64,000 bases of DNA from JAJZQD01 sp021847735 (GTDB lineage: Bacteria > Bacillota > Thermincolia > Thermincolales > UBA2595). The notes beneath the pieces were generated by a model. The model saw only the letters and a program-made list of their open reading frames with translations, was not told the DNA's origin and did no database searches. The translations under genes were made by a program, and so were the position numbers. Below are positions 49,604 through 58,573 of the stretch, one piece after another. Numbering within the stretch: the stretch's first letter is position 1; each line of letters begins with the position of its first letter. Where the stretch lies: NCBI GenBank assembly GCA_027324025.1, contig DAHVYW010000035.1, positions 1 through 64,000 on the forward strand, given 5' to 3'.

Positions 49604-50548
49604 ATGAATGTCCCGCAGGTAAGTCTAAAGGGTAAAGACCTTCTTGCCTTGTATGCCCTGACCAAAGCGGAAATCATGGAAATATTGAAAGTGGCGGCAG
49701 ACCTGAAGTCCAAGCAAAAACAGGGCATACCTCACCCGGTATTGGCCGGTAAAACCCTGGCCATGATTTTTACCAAGTCCTCCACCAGGACTAGGGTCTC
49801 TTTTGAGGTTGCTATGTGCCAACTGGGCGGGCACCCCTTGTTTTTGAGCGGCCAGGAACTGCAGTTGGGTCGGGGGGAAACCATAGCCGACACTGCCAAG
49901 GTCCTGTCAAGGTATGTAGACGGGATAATGATCAGGACTTTCGCCCATTCAGATGTAGAAGAACTGGCTCAACATGCGGATATTCCGGTTATCAACGGTT
50001 TGACGGACCTCAACCATCCTTGCCAGGTACTGGCTGATTTCCAGACAATTATTGAAAACAAGGGTAGCCTGGAAGGCTTGAAACTTGCCTATGTTGGGGA
50101 TGGCAACAATGTCTGCCACTCACTGTTAAACGGGTGTGCTAAGGTAGGAATGCATATCTCGGCAGCAACGCCCAAGGGTTACGAGCCTTGGCCGGAAATC
50201 CTGGACCTGGCGAAAGCCGATGCCAGGCAGAGTGGCACGGTGATTGAGGTCACCACAGACCCCTTCACAGCGGTTAAAGACGCCGACATTATTTATACCG
50301 ACGTATGGGCCAGCATGGGTCAGGAAGCAGAGCATACGGAGCGCCTGAAGATATTCAACCCGTACCAGGTCAACGCCCAACTGGCGAAGGCTGCCAAACC
50401 GGATTACCTGTTCCTCCACTGCCTGCCTGCCCATAGGGGAGAAGAAGTGGCGGCGGAAGTAATTGACGGGCCCAATTCCGTCGTATTTGACGAAGCCGAA
50501 AACCGGTTACATGTGCAGAAGGCTGTGCTAGCCCTCACCATGGGATAA
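49604..50548 (+). CDS. argF: Ornithine carbamoyltransferase
   Basis: Joins carbamoyl phosphate to ornithine. The 314-residue protein has the carbamoyl-phosphate motif SSTRTRVSFEVAM, the ornithine-site DLNHPCQVLADFQTI and HCLPAHRGEEV. CAGGAGGTAATACA precedes the ATG. A hairpin-capable gap of 96 bases separates it from carB. Confidence 0.97.
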   Translation: MNVPQVSLKGKDLLALYALTKAEIMEILKVAADLKSKQKQGIPHPVLAGKTLAMIFTKSSTRTRVSFEVAMCQLGGHPLFLSGQELQLGRGETIADTAKVLSRYVDGIMIRTFAHSDVEELAQHADIPVINGLTDLNHPCQVLADFQTIIENKGSLEGLKLAYVGDGNNVCHSLLNGCAKVGMHISAATPKGYEPWPEILDLAKADARQSGTVIEVTTDPFTAVKDADIIYTDVWASMGQEAEHTERLKIFNPYQVNAQLAKAAKPDYLFLHCLPAHRGEEVAAEVIDGPNSVVFDEAENRLHVQKAVLALTMG

Positions 50549-50697
50549 GCTAAAAATCTCACCGGTACCGGGGGGATACCCCGTTCCGCCATTGAGGCGG
50601 AAGGGGTTAAAAGGTTGGTTTGCTCCGCAAACCCCGTATTGTCAAACACGGCCACCGGCCGCCAAATATATTACAACCATGAGAGGAGTCAACTCAT
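50549..50697. other. argF-argG spacer with several small palindromes
   Basis: No gene. Contains TTCCGCC-ATTGA-GGCGGAA and GGTTTGC-TCC-GCAAACC, possible stem-loops in the operon mRNA. No T run follows, so these are not terminators. Confidence 0.45.
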
Positions 50698-51909
50698 ATG
50701 TCAAAAAAGATTGTACTGGCCTATTCGGGAGGATTAGATACATCTATCATTATTCCCTGGCTGAAGGAAAACTACGGTTACGAGGTTATTGCTATGGCCG
50801 CGGACGTAGGCCAGGGCGAAGAGCTTGAGCCGTTAAACGAAAAGGCTATTAAAACAGGGGCCAGTAAAATATACATAGAAGATGTCAAAAAGGAATTTGT
50901 GGAGGAATTTATCTGGCCGACCCTTAAGGCCAATGCCGTATATGAGGGCAAGTACCTGTTAGGCACGTCTTTTGCCAGGCCTCTGATTGCCAAGCGGATG
51001 GTTGAAATTGCCCGTCAGGAGGGCGCCGAAGCGATAGCCCACGGGGCTACCGGCAAAGGCAACGACCAGGTGAGATTTGAGCTTACAGTAAAGGCTCTGG
51101 CGCCGGAACTAAAGATTGTTGCGCCGTGGCGGGAGTGGGATATCCGGTCCAGGGAAGATGCAATCGCTTATGCCGAAGCAAGGGGAATCCCTATTCCGGT
51201 GAAAAAGGGCCATGCTTACAGCATGGACCGCAACCTCTGGCACCTCAGCCACGAAGGGGAAGACCTGGAAGACCCCTGGAATGAGCCCAAGGACAGCCTG
51301 CTAATGTTAACAACTCCGCCCGAAAAAGCGCCGGACAAGCCAACTTATGTGGAAATCGAATTTGACCGGGGGATACCGGTCAAGTTGAACAGCCAGGCTA
51401 TGGACGGGGTCAAACTGATTGAAACCCTCAACAAAACAGCCGGAGAGAACGGCGTTGGCATAATTGACATGGTGGAAAACCGGCTGGTGGGCATGAAGTC
51501 AAGGGGGGTATATGAAACCCCGGGCGGTACGGTTTTGTATGCGGCACACCGCGAACTGGAACTCCTCTGCATAGACAGGGACACCTTACACTACAAAGAT
51601 CTGATTTCCCAACGTTACGCGGAACTAGTCTACTATGGGGTTTGGTATCACCCGCTCAGAGAAGCCCTGGATGCCTTTGTGGATGTCACCCAAAAGACTG
51701 TTACAGGCATGGTCAGAATGAAGCTTTATAAAGGAAGCTGTACACCTGCCGGGACCAAGTCGCCTTACTCCCTCTACAATGAGGAATTTTCCACTTTTGG
51801 CCGTGACGAAGTGTACAACCAAAAAGATGCCGAAGGGTTTATCAATCTTTTCGGCCTGCCCATGAAAGTCCGGGCCATCATGGAGAAAAAGGCGGGACTT
51901 AAAGATTAG
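50698..51909 (+). CDS. argG: Argininosuccinate synthase
   Basis: ATP-dependent joining of citrulline and aspartate. The 403-residue protein has the PP-loop LAYSGGLDTSIIIPWL, ATGKGNDQVRFELT and YSMDRNLWHLSHEGEDLEDP. GAGAGGAGTCAACTCAT precedes the ATG. Length is normal. Confidence 0.98.
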   Translation: MSKKIVLAYSGGLDTSIIIPWLKENYGYEVIAMAADVGQGEELEPLNEKAIKTGASKIYIEDVKKEFVEEFIWPTLKANAVYEGKYLLGTSFARPLIAKRMVEIARQEGAEAIAHGATGKGNDQVRFELTVKALAPELKIVAPWREWDIRSREDAIAYAEARGIPIPVKKGHAYSMDRNLWHLSHEGEDLEDPWNEPKDSLLMLTTPPEKAPDKPTYVEIEFDRGIPVKLNSQAMDGVKLIETLNKTAGENGVGIIDMVENRLVGMKSRGVYETPGGTVLYAAHRELELLCIDRDTLHYKDLISQRYAELVYYGVWYHPLREALDAFVDVTQKTVTGMVRMKLYKGSCTPAGTKSPYSLYNEEFSTFGRDEVYNQKDAEGFINLFGLPMKVRAIMEKKAGLKD

Positions 51910-51930
51910 AATTTAAGTAAAGGGGATTGC

Positions 51931-52215
51931 GTGTTGTATAGTCCGATAGTATTTGAAGTTTTACTGGTCCTAAGCGGCCTTGGGTTGATACTTGGGGCAT
52001 CCTACTACTTTCGCCCCGAAAAAATCGTGTACAGGAGAATCAAAAGCCAGCATTGGGAGACTGCCAAAAAAGACCCGGAATTCCGGAAGTGGCTGGATAC
52101 GGAGATCCGGGTGCAGATTAAACGGACCCAGCGGATGGGTATGATTATGGTAATTCTGGAGGCTATCTGGTTAGTGCTGGTTTTCGGCCTTTGGATGAAA
52201 ACTCGGGGACACTGA
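51931..52215 (+). CDS. Small membrane protein, unknown function
   Basis: A 94-residue protein with a hydrophobic segment at each end (about residues 7-26 and 68-88) and a charged middle (EKIVYRRIKSQHWETAKKDP, EIRVQIKRTQRMG). It starts at GTG 51931 (or TTG 51934) after AAAGGGGATTGC, 21 bases from argG, and overlaps sequence upstream of argH, so it is translated within the arginine operon. I do not recognise the family. Confidence 0.75.
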   Translation: MLYSPIVFEVLLVLSGLGLILGASYYFRPEKIVYRRIKSQHWETAKKDPEFRKWLDTEIRVQIKRTQRMGMIMVILEAIWLVLVFGLWMKTRGH

Positions 52216-52238
52216 TTATTGACGAAGGGAGGGTGTTA

Positions 52239-53615
52239 ATGATGAAACTCTGGGGCGGACGGTTTACCAAAGGGACAGATAAGGTCGTGGAAGATTTTCA
52301 TTCTTCCATATCCTTTGACCGGCGGCTTTTCAGGCAGGATATCAAAGGCAGCATTGCCCATGCCCGGATGCTAGGCCGGCAGGCTATAATTCCCCAGGAC
52401 GAGGCCGGGGCTATTATTACCGGACTGGAAGGAATCCTGGCCGATATAGAATCAGGGAAGGTCGAGTTTGAGGTTGGGGCCGAAGACATCCACATGAACA
52501 TCGAAAAAATCCTCATCGAGCGGATTGGCGATACCGGCCGCAAACTGCATACTGCCCGCAGCAGAAATGACCAGGTGGCCCTGGATATCCGCATGTACTT
52601 AAAAGAAGAGATTACCGAAACGACAGCCCTGTTAATAAAGCTGCAGGAAATCCTGCTCGAGTTGGCCAAGCTGCATACCGGGACCGTCATGCCGGGATAT
52701 ACCCACCTTCAGCGCGCCCAGCCCATAACCTTCGGGCACCACCTGATGGCATATTTTCAAATGTTTAAGCGTGACATTGAACGCCTGACAGATTGCTATA
52801 AAAGGACTGACAGTATGCCGCTAGGTTCCGGGGCCCTGGCAGGGACCACCTTTCCCCTGGACAGAAACGCTGTAGCCGGAGAACTTGGATTCGCCTGTAT
52901 CACCCCGAACAGCCTGGATGGTGTCAGTGACCGTGATTTCGCTGTCGAGTTCTGTGCTGCCGCCTCAATCATCATGATGCACCTTAGCCGTTTCTGTGAG
53001 GAAATAATCTTATGGTCTTCAGCGGAATTTCAGTTTATCGAACTCGACGACGCTTATTCGACCGGCAGCAGTATCATGCCCCAGAAAAAGAACCCCGATG
53101 TGGCGGAGCTTATTCGGGGAAAAACCGGGCGGGTGTATGGCAACCTGGTCGCCCTGTTGACAGTCATGAAATCTTTGCCGCTGGCCTACAACAAGGACAT
53201 GCAGGAAGACAAGGAAGCCCTTTTCGATGCCGTCGACACCGTCAAAGGGTGCCTGCTTGTGTTTGCCCCTATGGTCGAAACCATGCGTATCAGACAAGAC
53301 ATGATGGCCGGGGCGGCACGGGGTGGATTTACCAATGCCACTGAGGTCGCCGACTACTTGGCCAAAAAGGGAGTTCCCTTTAGAAAGGCCCACGAAATAG
53401 TGGGGAGACTGGTACTGGAGTGTATCGACAAAGGGATATCTCTGGACAAACTCAGTATTGAGGAATTTAAACAGGCCTCTCCGGTAATTGAAAGCGATAT
53501 CTATGACGCCATCGACATTGAAAAGTGTGTTGCCGCCCGAAATGTGACAGGCGGCCCGGCGCCTGATGCCGTAATCGAGTCGATTAGAGCCGGAAGGGCG
53601 TGGCTGGATCAATAG
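52239..53615 (+). CDS. argH: Argininosuccinate lyase
   Basis: Last step of arginine synthesis, releasing fumarate. The 458-459-residue protein begins KLWGGRFTKGTDKVVEDFHS and has the signature GSSIMPQKKNPDVAELIRGK and TARSRNDQVALDIRMYLKEE. ATG 52239 or 52242 fits GGGAGGGTG; the longer in-frame start lies inside the preceding gene. Last arginine gene, convergent with the next. Confidence 0.96.
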   Translation: MMKLWGGRFTKGTDKVVEDFHSSISFDRRLFRQDIKGSIAHARMLGRQAIIPQDEAGAIITGLEGILADIESGKVEFEVGAEDIHMNIEKILIERIGDTGRKLHTARSRNDQVALDIRMYLKEEITETTALLIKLQEILLELAKLHTGTVMPGYTHLQRAQPITFGHHLMAYFQMFKRDIERLTDCYKRTDSMPLGSGALAGTTFPLDRNAVAGELGFACITPNSLDGVSDRDFAVEFCAAASIIMMHLSRFCEEIILWSSAEFQFIELDDAYSTGSSIMPQKKNPDVAELIRGKTGRVYGNLVALLTVMKSLPLAYNKDMQEDKEALFDAVDTVKGCLLVFAPMVETMRIRQDMMAGAARGGFTNATEVADYLAKKGVPFRKAHEIVGRLVLECIDKGISLDKLSIEEFKQASPVIESDIYDAIDIEKCVAARNVTGGPAPDAVIESIRAGRAWLDQ

Positions 53616-53638
53616 CCTGCCGCTCTTCACCGCCGGTT

Positions 53639-54412
53639 CTAAAAACTTACCACAGCATTGTTATAGTCTATCTCATAGCCGTCTGGGGTTACCATTTGAA
53701 ACAGGTATTCGCGGTTGTTGTTTAAGGCCTGCAATTCACCGGAAACGCTCATAATCAGGTCCTGTTTGTTCAAAGCCAATACCTGGACCCCGGTTCTTGA
53801 CGGGGTGCCCAGTAAAATCACCTGGTTGTTTAAAACTATCACATCGGTAATTTGGTGCTGGATTGCCACCACCACTAAGGTATCTTCCGGTCTATCGTCA
53901 TAGACCGGAATTTTAATTTTTCCAGCGGATTCCGCGATTCCGCATTCGTGGACCGTCTCGTTCCAGAGACCTTCCGTCCCAGGAGTGACAAACAGGCGAT
54001 GGTAAGAGCTGTGGATACGGTCCGGCAGGTTGCCCCATGCCCCTTGTTTACTGTGCCAGTAAGGCTCATAGTCGGGCCTGACCCAGGCCCGGTCGTCATA
54101 GATTGTTTCAAAAGGTACGCGGGACCCCTCTGTTACAACAGCCGAGGCCGGCATGCTTTCCGTTGCCGCCGATGGTTTATCAGCTGTCACAATCTTTACC
54201 GGGGTTACCGGTTCAAGTTTGGTTAACCTTTCCCGGAGGTCGCGATTCTCCCTGGCCAGCTTCTCAACTTCCGTCATCCGGGTTTCTTTGACTGGCTTAA
54301 TACTTACCTGGGGTTCCTGGTGGGCAATGGTAAATATTAAAAATGCAATAACAATTATTAAAAAATATAGGATTAGTTTGTCCTTATCAAGCAAACCACG
54401 AATTATCACCAT
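53639..54412 (-). CDS. Membrane-anchored protein with coiled coil, unknown
   Basis: A 257-residue protein: a hydrophobic anchor at about residues 11-30, a short coiled coil (EVEKLARENRDLRERLTKLE), a low-complexity linker, then a beta-rich C-terminal half with VYDDRPEDTLVVVAIQHQI and QVLALNKQDLIMSVSGEL. The N-terminus is probably inside and the bulk outside the membrane. ATG 54412 follows GAGGTGATTTTC; a start three codons earlier overlaps that site. No family is recognised. Confidence 0.75.
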   Translation of the reverse strand: MVIIRGLLDKDKLILYFLIIVIAFLIFTIAHQEPQVSIKPVKETRMTEVEKLARENRDLRERLTKLEPVTPVKIVTADKPSAATESMPASAVVTEGSRVPFETIYDDRAWVRPDYEPYWHSKQGAWGNLPDRIHSSYHRLFVTPGTEGLWNETVHECGIAESAGKIKIPVYDDRPEDTLVVVAIQHQITDVIVLNNQVILLGTPSRTGVQVLALNKQDLIMSVSGELQALNNNREYLFQMVTPDGYEIDYNNAVVSF

Positions 54413-54518
54413 GAAAATCACCTCATATTAGAGGATAGGCAGTTTTATTCCCGTTTATACCTTACAAGAATTTTTTCGGGCATTAAATTATTGCATAAAT
54501 ATTACATAGTGGCAATTA

Positions 54519-54633
54519 ATCCCAATTCCAAGACTCCACCTTCTATAAGGTGGAGTTTCCACTTTTCTGCTTCAGTGGGGGTAGAGTCCCCCACTGAAGT
54601 TTCGATGTTCAGCTTTAGCTGAACGAGTTCACT
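54519..54633. repeat. 115-bp three-hairpin repeat family B, copy 1
   Basis: Contains three stems: CTCCACCTTCTATAAGGTGGAG, CTTCAGTGGGGGTAGAGTCCCCCACTGAAG and GTTCAGCTTTAGCTGAAC. The reverse complement of 58371-58485 matches it at 114 of 115 positions. Such near-identical stem-rich repeats resemble non-autonomous ends of IS200/IS605-type elements, but no transposase is present and the class is inference. The remainder of 54413-54919 has no supported gene. Confidence 0.88.
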
Positions 54634-54867
54634 ATCGCAAAATGGAGAAATAGGAAGTAAACTAAAGGTGAAGTACAATTTTTTACCGATTTTCAGTTTT
54701 TAAGTGTTGTAACCAAAACCTCTGCGGTAATAAATAACCCGGTGGCCTCATATGCAAACCCGGATTACTTAAGACTGTATACCAAAGGAAGCCTATTCGA
54801 TATTTCTGCATAGAGTCATTCATTATAAGTAGATTGGGGCAAGCCCCTTTTTGGTTCCCCAAAAAAA

Positions 54868-54896
54868 TGGGAAGGAATATACCTGCCTCTTCCCCG
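54868..54896 (+). repeat. Possible fragment of palindromic family A (right end)
   Basis: TGGGAAGGAATATACCTGCC, followed by TCTTCCCC, resembles the right arms of copies a-d (AAGGAATATACCTGC in copy a). No matching left arm or core was found, so it is at most a truncated end. Confidence 0.35.
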
Positions 54897-54919
54897 CCAT
54901 GTACCCCATTTATTCTGTC

Positions 54920-54948
54920 TTGAAATCAAATACTTACTATTATATACT
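54920..54948 (+). promoter_or_regulatory. Promoter of lysC
   Basis: TTGAAA (54920-54925), 17-base spacer, TATACT (54943-54948), about 55 bases before the lysC start. No lysine riboswitch signature was seen nearby. Confidence 0.7.
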
Positions 54949-55003
54949 AAATAATATGGTTTAAAGATTTGATTCAACAACAGGTTAGGGAGAGGTGTGA
55001 CAA

Positions 55004-56200
55004 GTGAAAATCGTCGTGCAAAAATTCGGTGGTACTTCTGTGGCAACTACCGAAGGAAGGGCAAAAGCCAGTGAACGGATACTTGCCGCCAAAGCGCAGG
55101 GTTATGCTCCGGTGGTGGTTGTTTCCGCCATGGGTAGGAGAGGCGAGCCATATGCCACAGATACACTGATAGATTTGGTAGCGTCTTTACATAACGATAT
55201 CGAACCAAGGGAACTTGATCTTTTAATTTCCTGCGGCGAAATCATTTCCACAGTTGTCATGGCCACTTCGCTAAAAAATATGGGTCACCCGGCAGTAGCC
55301 CTAACAGGGGGGCAGGCAGGCATCTGTACGGATGGTAATTACGGGAATGCCCAAATCATCGAAATCGATCCCAATCCCATCAGAAATCATTTATCCCAGG
55401 GTAAAATTGTTATAGTAGCCGGGTTTCAGGGCGTGAGTGACGACGGCAGTACAACTACCCTCGGCAGGGGTGGCAGTGACACGACCGCCACCGCATTGGG
55501 AGCGGCTTTGCGGGCTGAGGTTGTGGAGATATATACCGATGTTGACGGGGTTATGACAACAGACCCGAGGTTGGTTCCCGATGCCGCTATTATGAAAGAT
55601 ATATCTTATAAGGAAATATGCGAGATGGCTTACCAGGGTGCCAAGGTTATACACCCGAGGGCTGTCGAAGCTGCGATGAACGGGAAAGTGCCCATCAAGA
55701 TTAAGAATACGTTTTCGGATGCCGAGGGCACCTTGATTGCGGAAAATGTGGCGGAACGGGTTATCACCGGTCTGGCACACCTTTCAAATATCAGTCAGGT
55801 GAAGGTTGGTCCATTGGCTGGGGATGCCGTCCAGATGGCTAAGGTAAAGGTGTTAAAGACGACGGCTGAGGCCCAGATTAGCATTGACATGATTGGCGTG
55901 TCTCCCAATTCAATTTTCTTCATTATTGACGGGAACGACACCGAAAAGGCCCGAAAAGCCTTACAGCAGGCCGGGTACGATAGCAACGTAGAAACCGGTT
56001 GCGCCAAACTTTCAGTAATCGGCGCCGGTATGGAAGGGGTTCCGGGCGTCATGGCCAATGTTATGGAATCCCTGTACAAAGCGGGAGTGACGGTCCTTCA
56101 GACATCAGATTCCGACATAACTATTTCCTTCCTCATCAAGGAAGCCGATTTGACCAAAGCGATTCAGATTCTGTACACAAGCTTCGATTTAGGCAAATAA
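55004..56200 (+). CDS. lysC: Aspartate kinase
   Basis: First step of the lysine, threonine and methionine pathway. The 398-residue protein has the kinase opening VQKFGGTSVATTEGR, TLGRGGSDTTATALGAALRA and two ACT domains at the C-terminus (about residues 265-398, including VGAGM-like VIGAGMEGVPGVMANVM) that bind the feedback amino acid. Start is GTG (55004) after GGGAGAGGTGTGACAA. It stands alone between two family B repeats. Confidence 0.95.
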   Translation: MKIVVQKFGGTSVATTEGRAKASERILAAKAQGYAPVVVVSAMGRRGEPYATDTLIDLVASLHNDIEPRELDLLISCGEIISTVVMATSLKNMGHPAVALTGGQAGICTDGNYGNAQIIEIDPNPIRNHLSQGKIVIVAGFQGVSDDGSTTTLGRGGSDTTATALGAALRAEVVEIYTDVDGVMTTDPRLVPDAAIMKDISYKEICEMAYQGAKVIHPRAVEAAMNGKVPIKIKNTFSDAEGTLIAENVAERVITGLAHLSNISQVKVGPLAGDAVQMAKVKVLKTTAEAQISIDMIGVSPNSIFFIIDGNDTEKARKALQQAGYDSNVETGCAKLSVIGAGMEGVPGVMANVMESLYKAGVTVLQTSDSDITISFLIKEADLTKAIQILYTSFDLGK

Positions 56201-56257
56201 GCGGATTCTAGAAAATCCCATGAAGGTTGCTGAATAATTAAATTTCTGCAAAATACC

Positions 56258-56287
56258 TTGACACAGACAAGGAGAATTTTGTATACT
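56258..56287 (+). promoter_or_regulatory. Promoter of the T-box/ilv transcript
   Basis: TTGACA (56258-56263), 18-base spacer, TATACT (56282-56287), just upstream of the T-box leader. Confidence 0.8.
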
Positions 56288-56311
56288 AGATTCAATATAT
56301 TTCAGGCAATA

Positions 56312-56580
56312 GTGATGAAGGGGAATTTATACATCGAAATGGCCTACAGAGAGCCGGGGAAGCTGAAAACCGGTGCCAGATTGTGTATAAGCCACTCACC
56401 CCTGAACTGACGGTCGAACGGTACAGAAGTATTTAGTAGGCTGGTCCGGTGCACACCGTTATCATGCATGCGAAGACATTAAGAGGCCATTGTTTTATTA
56501 GATGGCAAGCAGGGTGGTACCGCGGAAGGTTTAACCTCTCGTCCCTGATAGGGCAATCTATCGGGAAGAGGGGTTTTTCA
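56312..56580 (+). ncRNA. T-box leader, probably leucine-responsive
   Basis: The T-box sequence AGGGTGGTACCGCGG is at 56511-56525, in the antiterminator that pairs with uncharged tRNA. Stem I features AGAGAGCCGGGG and GCTGAAAACCGG are present. In the specifier loop CCCCTGAACTGACGG the codon after GAA, by analogy with other leaders, would be CTG (Leu). A terminator follows (56534-56578, CCTCTCGTCCCTGATAG with its complement, then GGGGTTTTTC). It should raise ilv/leu expression when leucyl-tRNA is uncharged. Confidence 0.9.
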
Positions 56581-56710
56581 ATATTACGAAATGCTTCATG
56601 ACCCAGTGGGTATGGTTCATGGTTGAAAGGGAACCTATCCGGGGTTTTTGTTTATAAGGCTCTCGAAAAGGCAGCCCGTTACCGACAACTAACTGATGGG
56701 AGGGGTTTCA

Positions 56711-58375
56711 TTGAAAAGCGATGCAGTTAAAAAAGGAATGGAGAAAGCTCCCCACCGCTCCTTGTTTAAAGCGATGGGTTATACTGATGAGGAATTAGCC
56801 AGGCCACTAATCGGGATTGTCAACTCCCAGAACGAAATAGTGCCGGGACATATACACCTTGATACTATAGCTGAGGCGGTTAAGACCGGGGTACGGATTG
56901 CAGGGGGGACCCCTATCGAGTTTCCTGCTATCGGAGTTTGTGACGGAATAGCAATGAACCATGCGGGGATGAAATATTCCCTCGCCAGCAGGGAAATAAT
57001 TGCTGACTCAGTGGAAATTATGACCTTGGCTCATGCCTTTGACGGGTTAGTTCTGATACCCAACTGCGATAAAATAATTCCCGGGATGCTGATGGCTGCG
57101 GCCCGCCTAAACATACCTGCCATCGTGGTCAGCGGCGGCCCCATGCTTACCGGGAAATACAAGGGTAAAGATGTTTCTTTAAGCAATATTTTCGAAGGTG
57201 TCGGGGCAGTCCGCGGCGGTAGAATGACAGAAGATGAACTGGCCGAAATGGAAGAAGCGGTTTGCCCGGGCTGTGGTTCATGTGCAGGGATGTTTACTGC
57301 AAACACCATGAACTGTCTTACTGAAGTATTGGGTTTGTCCCTTCCCGGAAGCGGGACTATCCCCGCCGTGACGGCAGCCAGGATAAGGCTGGCCAAGGCT
57401 ACCGGGATGAAGATTATGGAGTTGGTTGAAAGGGATATTAAACCCTTAGACATTATGACTGAAGAGTCGTTCTTTAATACCATAGCTGCTGATATGGCCC
57501 TTGGGGGGTCAACAAATACGGTCCTCCATTTACCGGCTATCGCCCATGAATGCGGGTTTAAACTGGAACTTGATAAGTTTCAGGAAATCAACGAGAAAAC
57601 CCCGCATATGTGCAAGCTTAGCCCTGCAGGATTCCACCATATTCAGGACCTGAATGAGGCCGGAGGCATCCCAGCCGTGCTGGCGGAACTCAGTAAAAAA
57701 GGACTTTTGTATCTTGACCGGTTGACAGTTACCGGAAAGACCATGGGAGAAAATATAATAGGAAAGAAAATCTTAAATCCTGAGGTAATCAGGCCTTTAG
57801 ATAACCCATACAGCGAAAAAGGCGGGCTGGCTATTTTAAGAGGTAATATTGCCGTCCAGGGGTCAGTGGTCAAAGAGGCTGCGGTTGCCCCTGAGATGCT
57901 CCGCCACAAGGGGCCGGCCAGGGTTTTTGAATCAGAGGAGGAAACCTGCCAGGCCCTCATTGCAGGAAAAGTAAACAAGGGTGATGTAATCGTCATCCGT
58001 TATGAAGGTCCCAAGGGAGGGCCGGGGATGAGGGAAATGCTTACACCTACGGCTATGGTAGCAGGCCTCGGACTTGATAAGGATGTCGCCCTGATTACCG
58101 ACGGGCGTTTCTCCGGCGCCACCAGGGGCGCCTCCATTGGGCATGTTTCTCCCGAGGCTGCAGAAGGAGGGCCAATTGCCGCTGTGAGAGATGGAGACAT
58201 CATTGAAATAGATATTCCCAACTGCAAGCTGAATGTTCTGATTAGTGAAGAGGAACTCAAAGCCCGTCTGGCTGAATGGAGACCCCGTGAACCCAGAGTC
58301 AAAAAAGGCTACCTGGCCCGCTATGCCAAGATGGTAACATCTGCGAGCACAGGTGCAGTGCTTAGAGATGAGTGA
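56711..58375 (+). CDS. ilvD: Dihydroxy-acid dehydratase
   Basis: Dehydrates dihydroxy acids in isoleucine, valine and leucine synthesis. The 554-residue protein has Fe-S ligands in IPNCDKIIPGM and CPGCGSCAGMFTANTMN, and GRFSGATRGASIGHVSPEA near the end. TTG 56711 follows GGGAGGGG at good spacing; ATG 56696 lies upstream of that site. Its stop codon TGA (58373-58375) falls inside a family B repeat. The protein still ends at the expected place (TSASTGAVLRDE). Confidence 0.95.
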   Translation: MKSDAVKKGMEKAPHRSLFKAMGYTDEELARPLIGIVNSQNEIVPGHIHLDTIAEAVKTGVRIAGGTPIEFPAIGVCDGIAMNHAGMKYSLASREIIADSVEIMTLAHAFDGLVLIPNCDKIIPGMLMAAARLNIPAIVVSGGPMLTGKYKGKDVSLSNIFEGVGAVRGGRMTEDELAEMEEAVCPGCGSCAGMFTANTMNCLTEVLGLSLPGSGTIPAVTAARIRLAKATGMKIMELVERDIKPLDIMTEESFFNTIAADMALGGSTNTVLHLPAIAHECGFKLELDKFQEINEKTPHMCKLSPAGFHHIQDLNEAGGIPAVLAELSKKGLLYLDRLTVTGKTMGENIIGKKILNPEVIRPLDNPYSEKGGLAILRGNIAVQGSVVKEAAVAPEMLRHKGPARVFESEEETCQALIAGKVNKGDVIVIRYEGPKGGPGMREMLTPTAMVAGLGLDKDVALITDGRFSGATRGASIGHVSPEAAEGGPIAAVRDGDIIEIDIPNCKLNVLISEEELKARLAEWRPREPRVKKGYLARYAKMVTSASTGAVLRDE

Positions 58376-58485
58376 ACTCGTTCAGCTAAAGCTGAACATC
58401 GAAACTTCAGTGGGGGACTCTACCCCCACTGAAGCAGAAAAGTGGAAACTCCACCTAATAGAAGGTGGAGTCTTGGAATTGGGAT
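58371..58485. repeat. 115-bp three-hairpin repeat family B, copy 2 (inverted)
   Basis: Reverse complement of 54519-54633 with one difference (at 58457 or its partner position in the CCACC loop). It starts AGTGAACTCG, so its third to fifth bases are the ilvD stop codon. It lies between ilvD and ilvB inside the operon, and its hairpins would be in the mRNA. Confidence 0.88.
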
Positions 58486-58573
58486 AAAAGATTACTGGTC
58501 ACTGGCGACTGGTCAGATTGCCACTGGCCACCAATCACTTTTTGCAGAATAAGTTATGACGGAGGTGGAGTAG

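Noticed and set aside
54634..55003. Lysine riboswitch before lysC
   Set aside because: None of the conserved lysine-riboswitch blocks could be found; only a promoter and a possible repeat fragment are seen.
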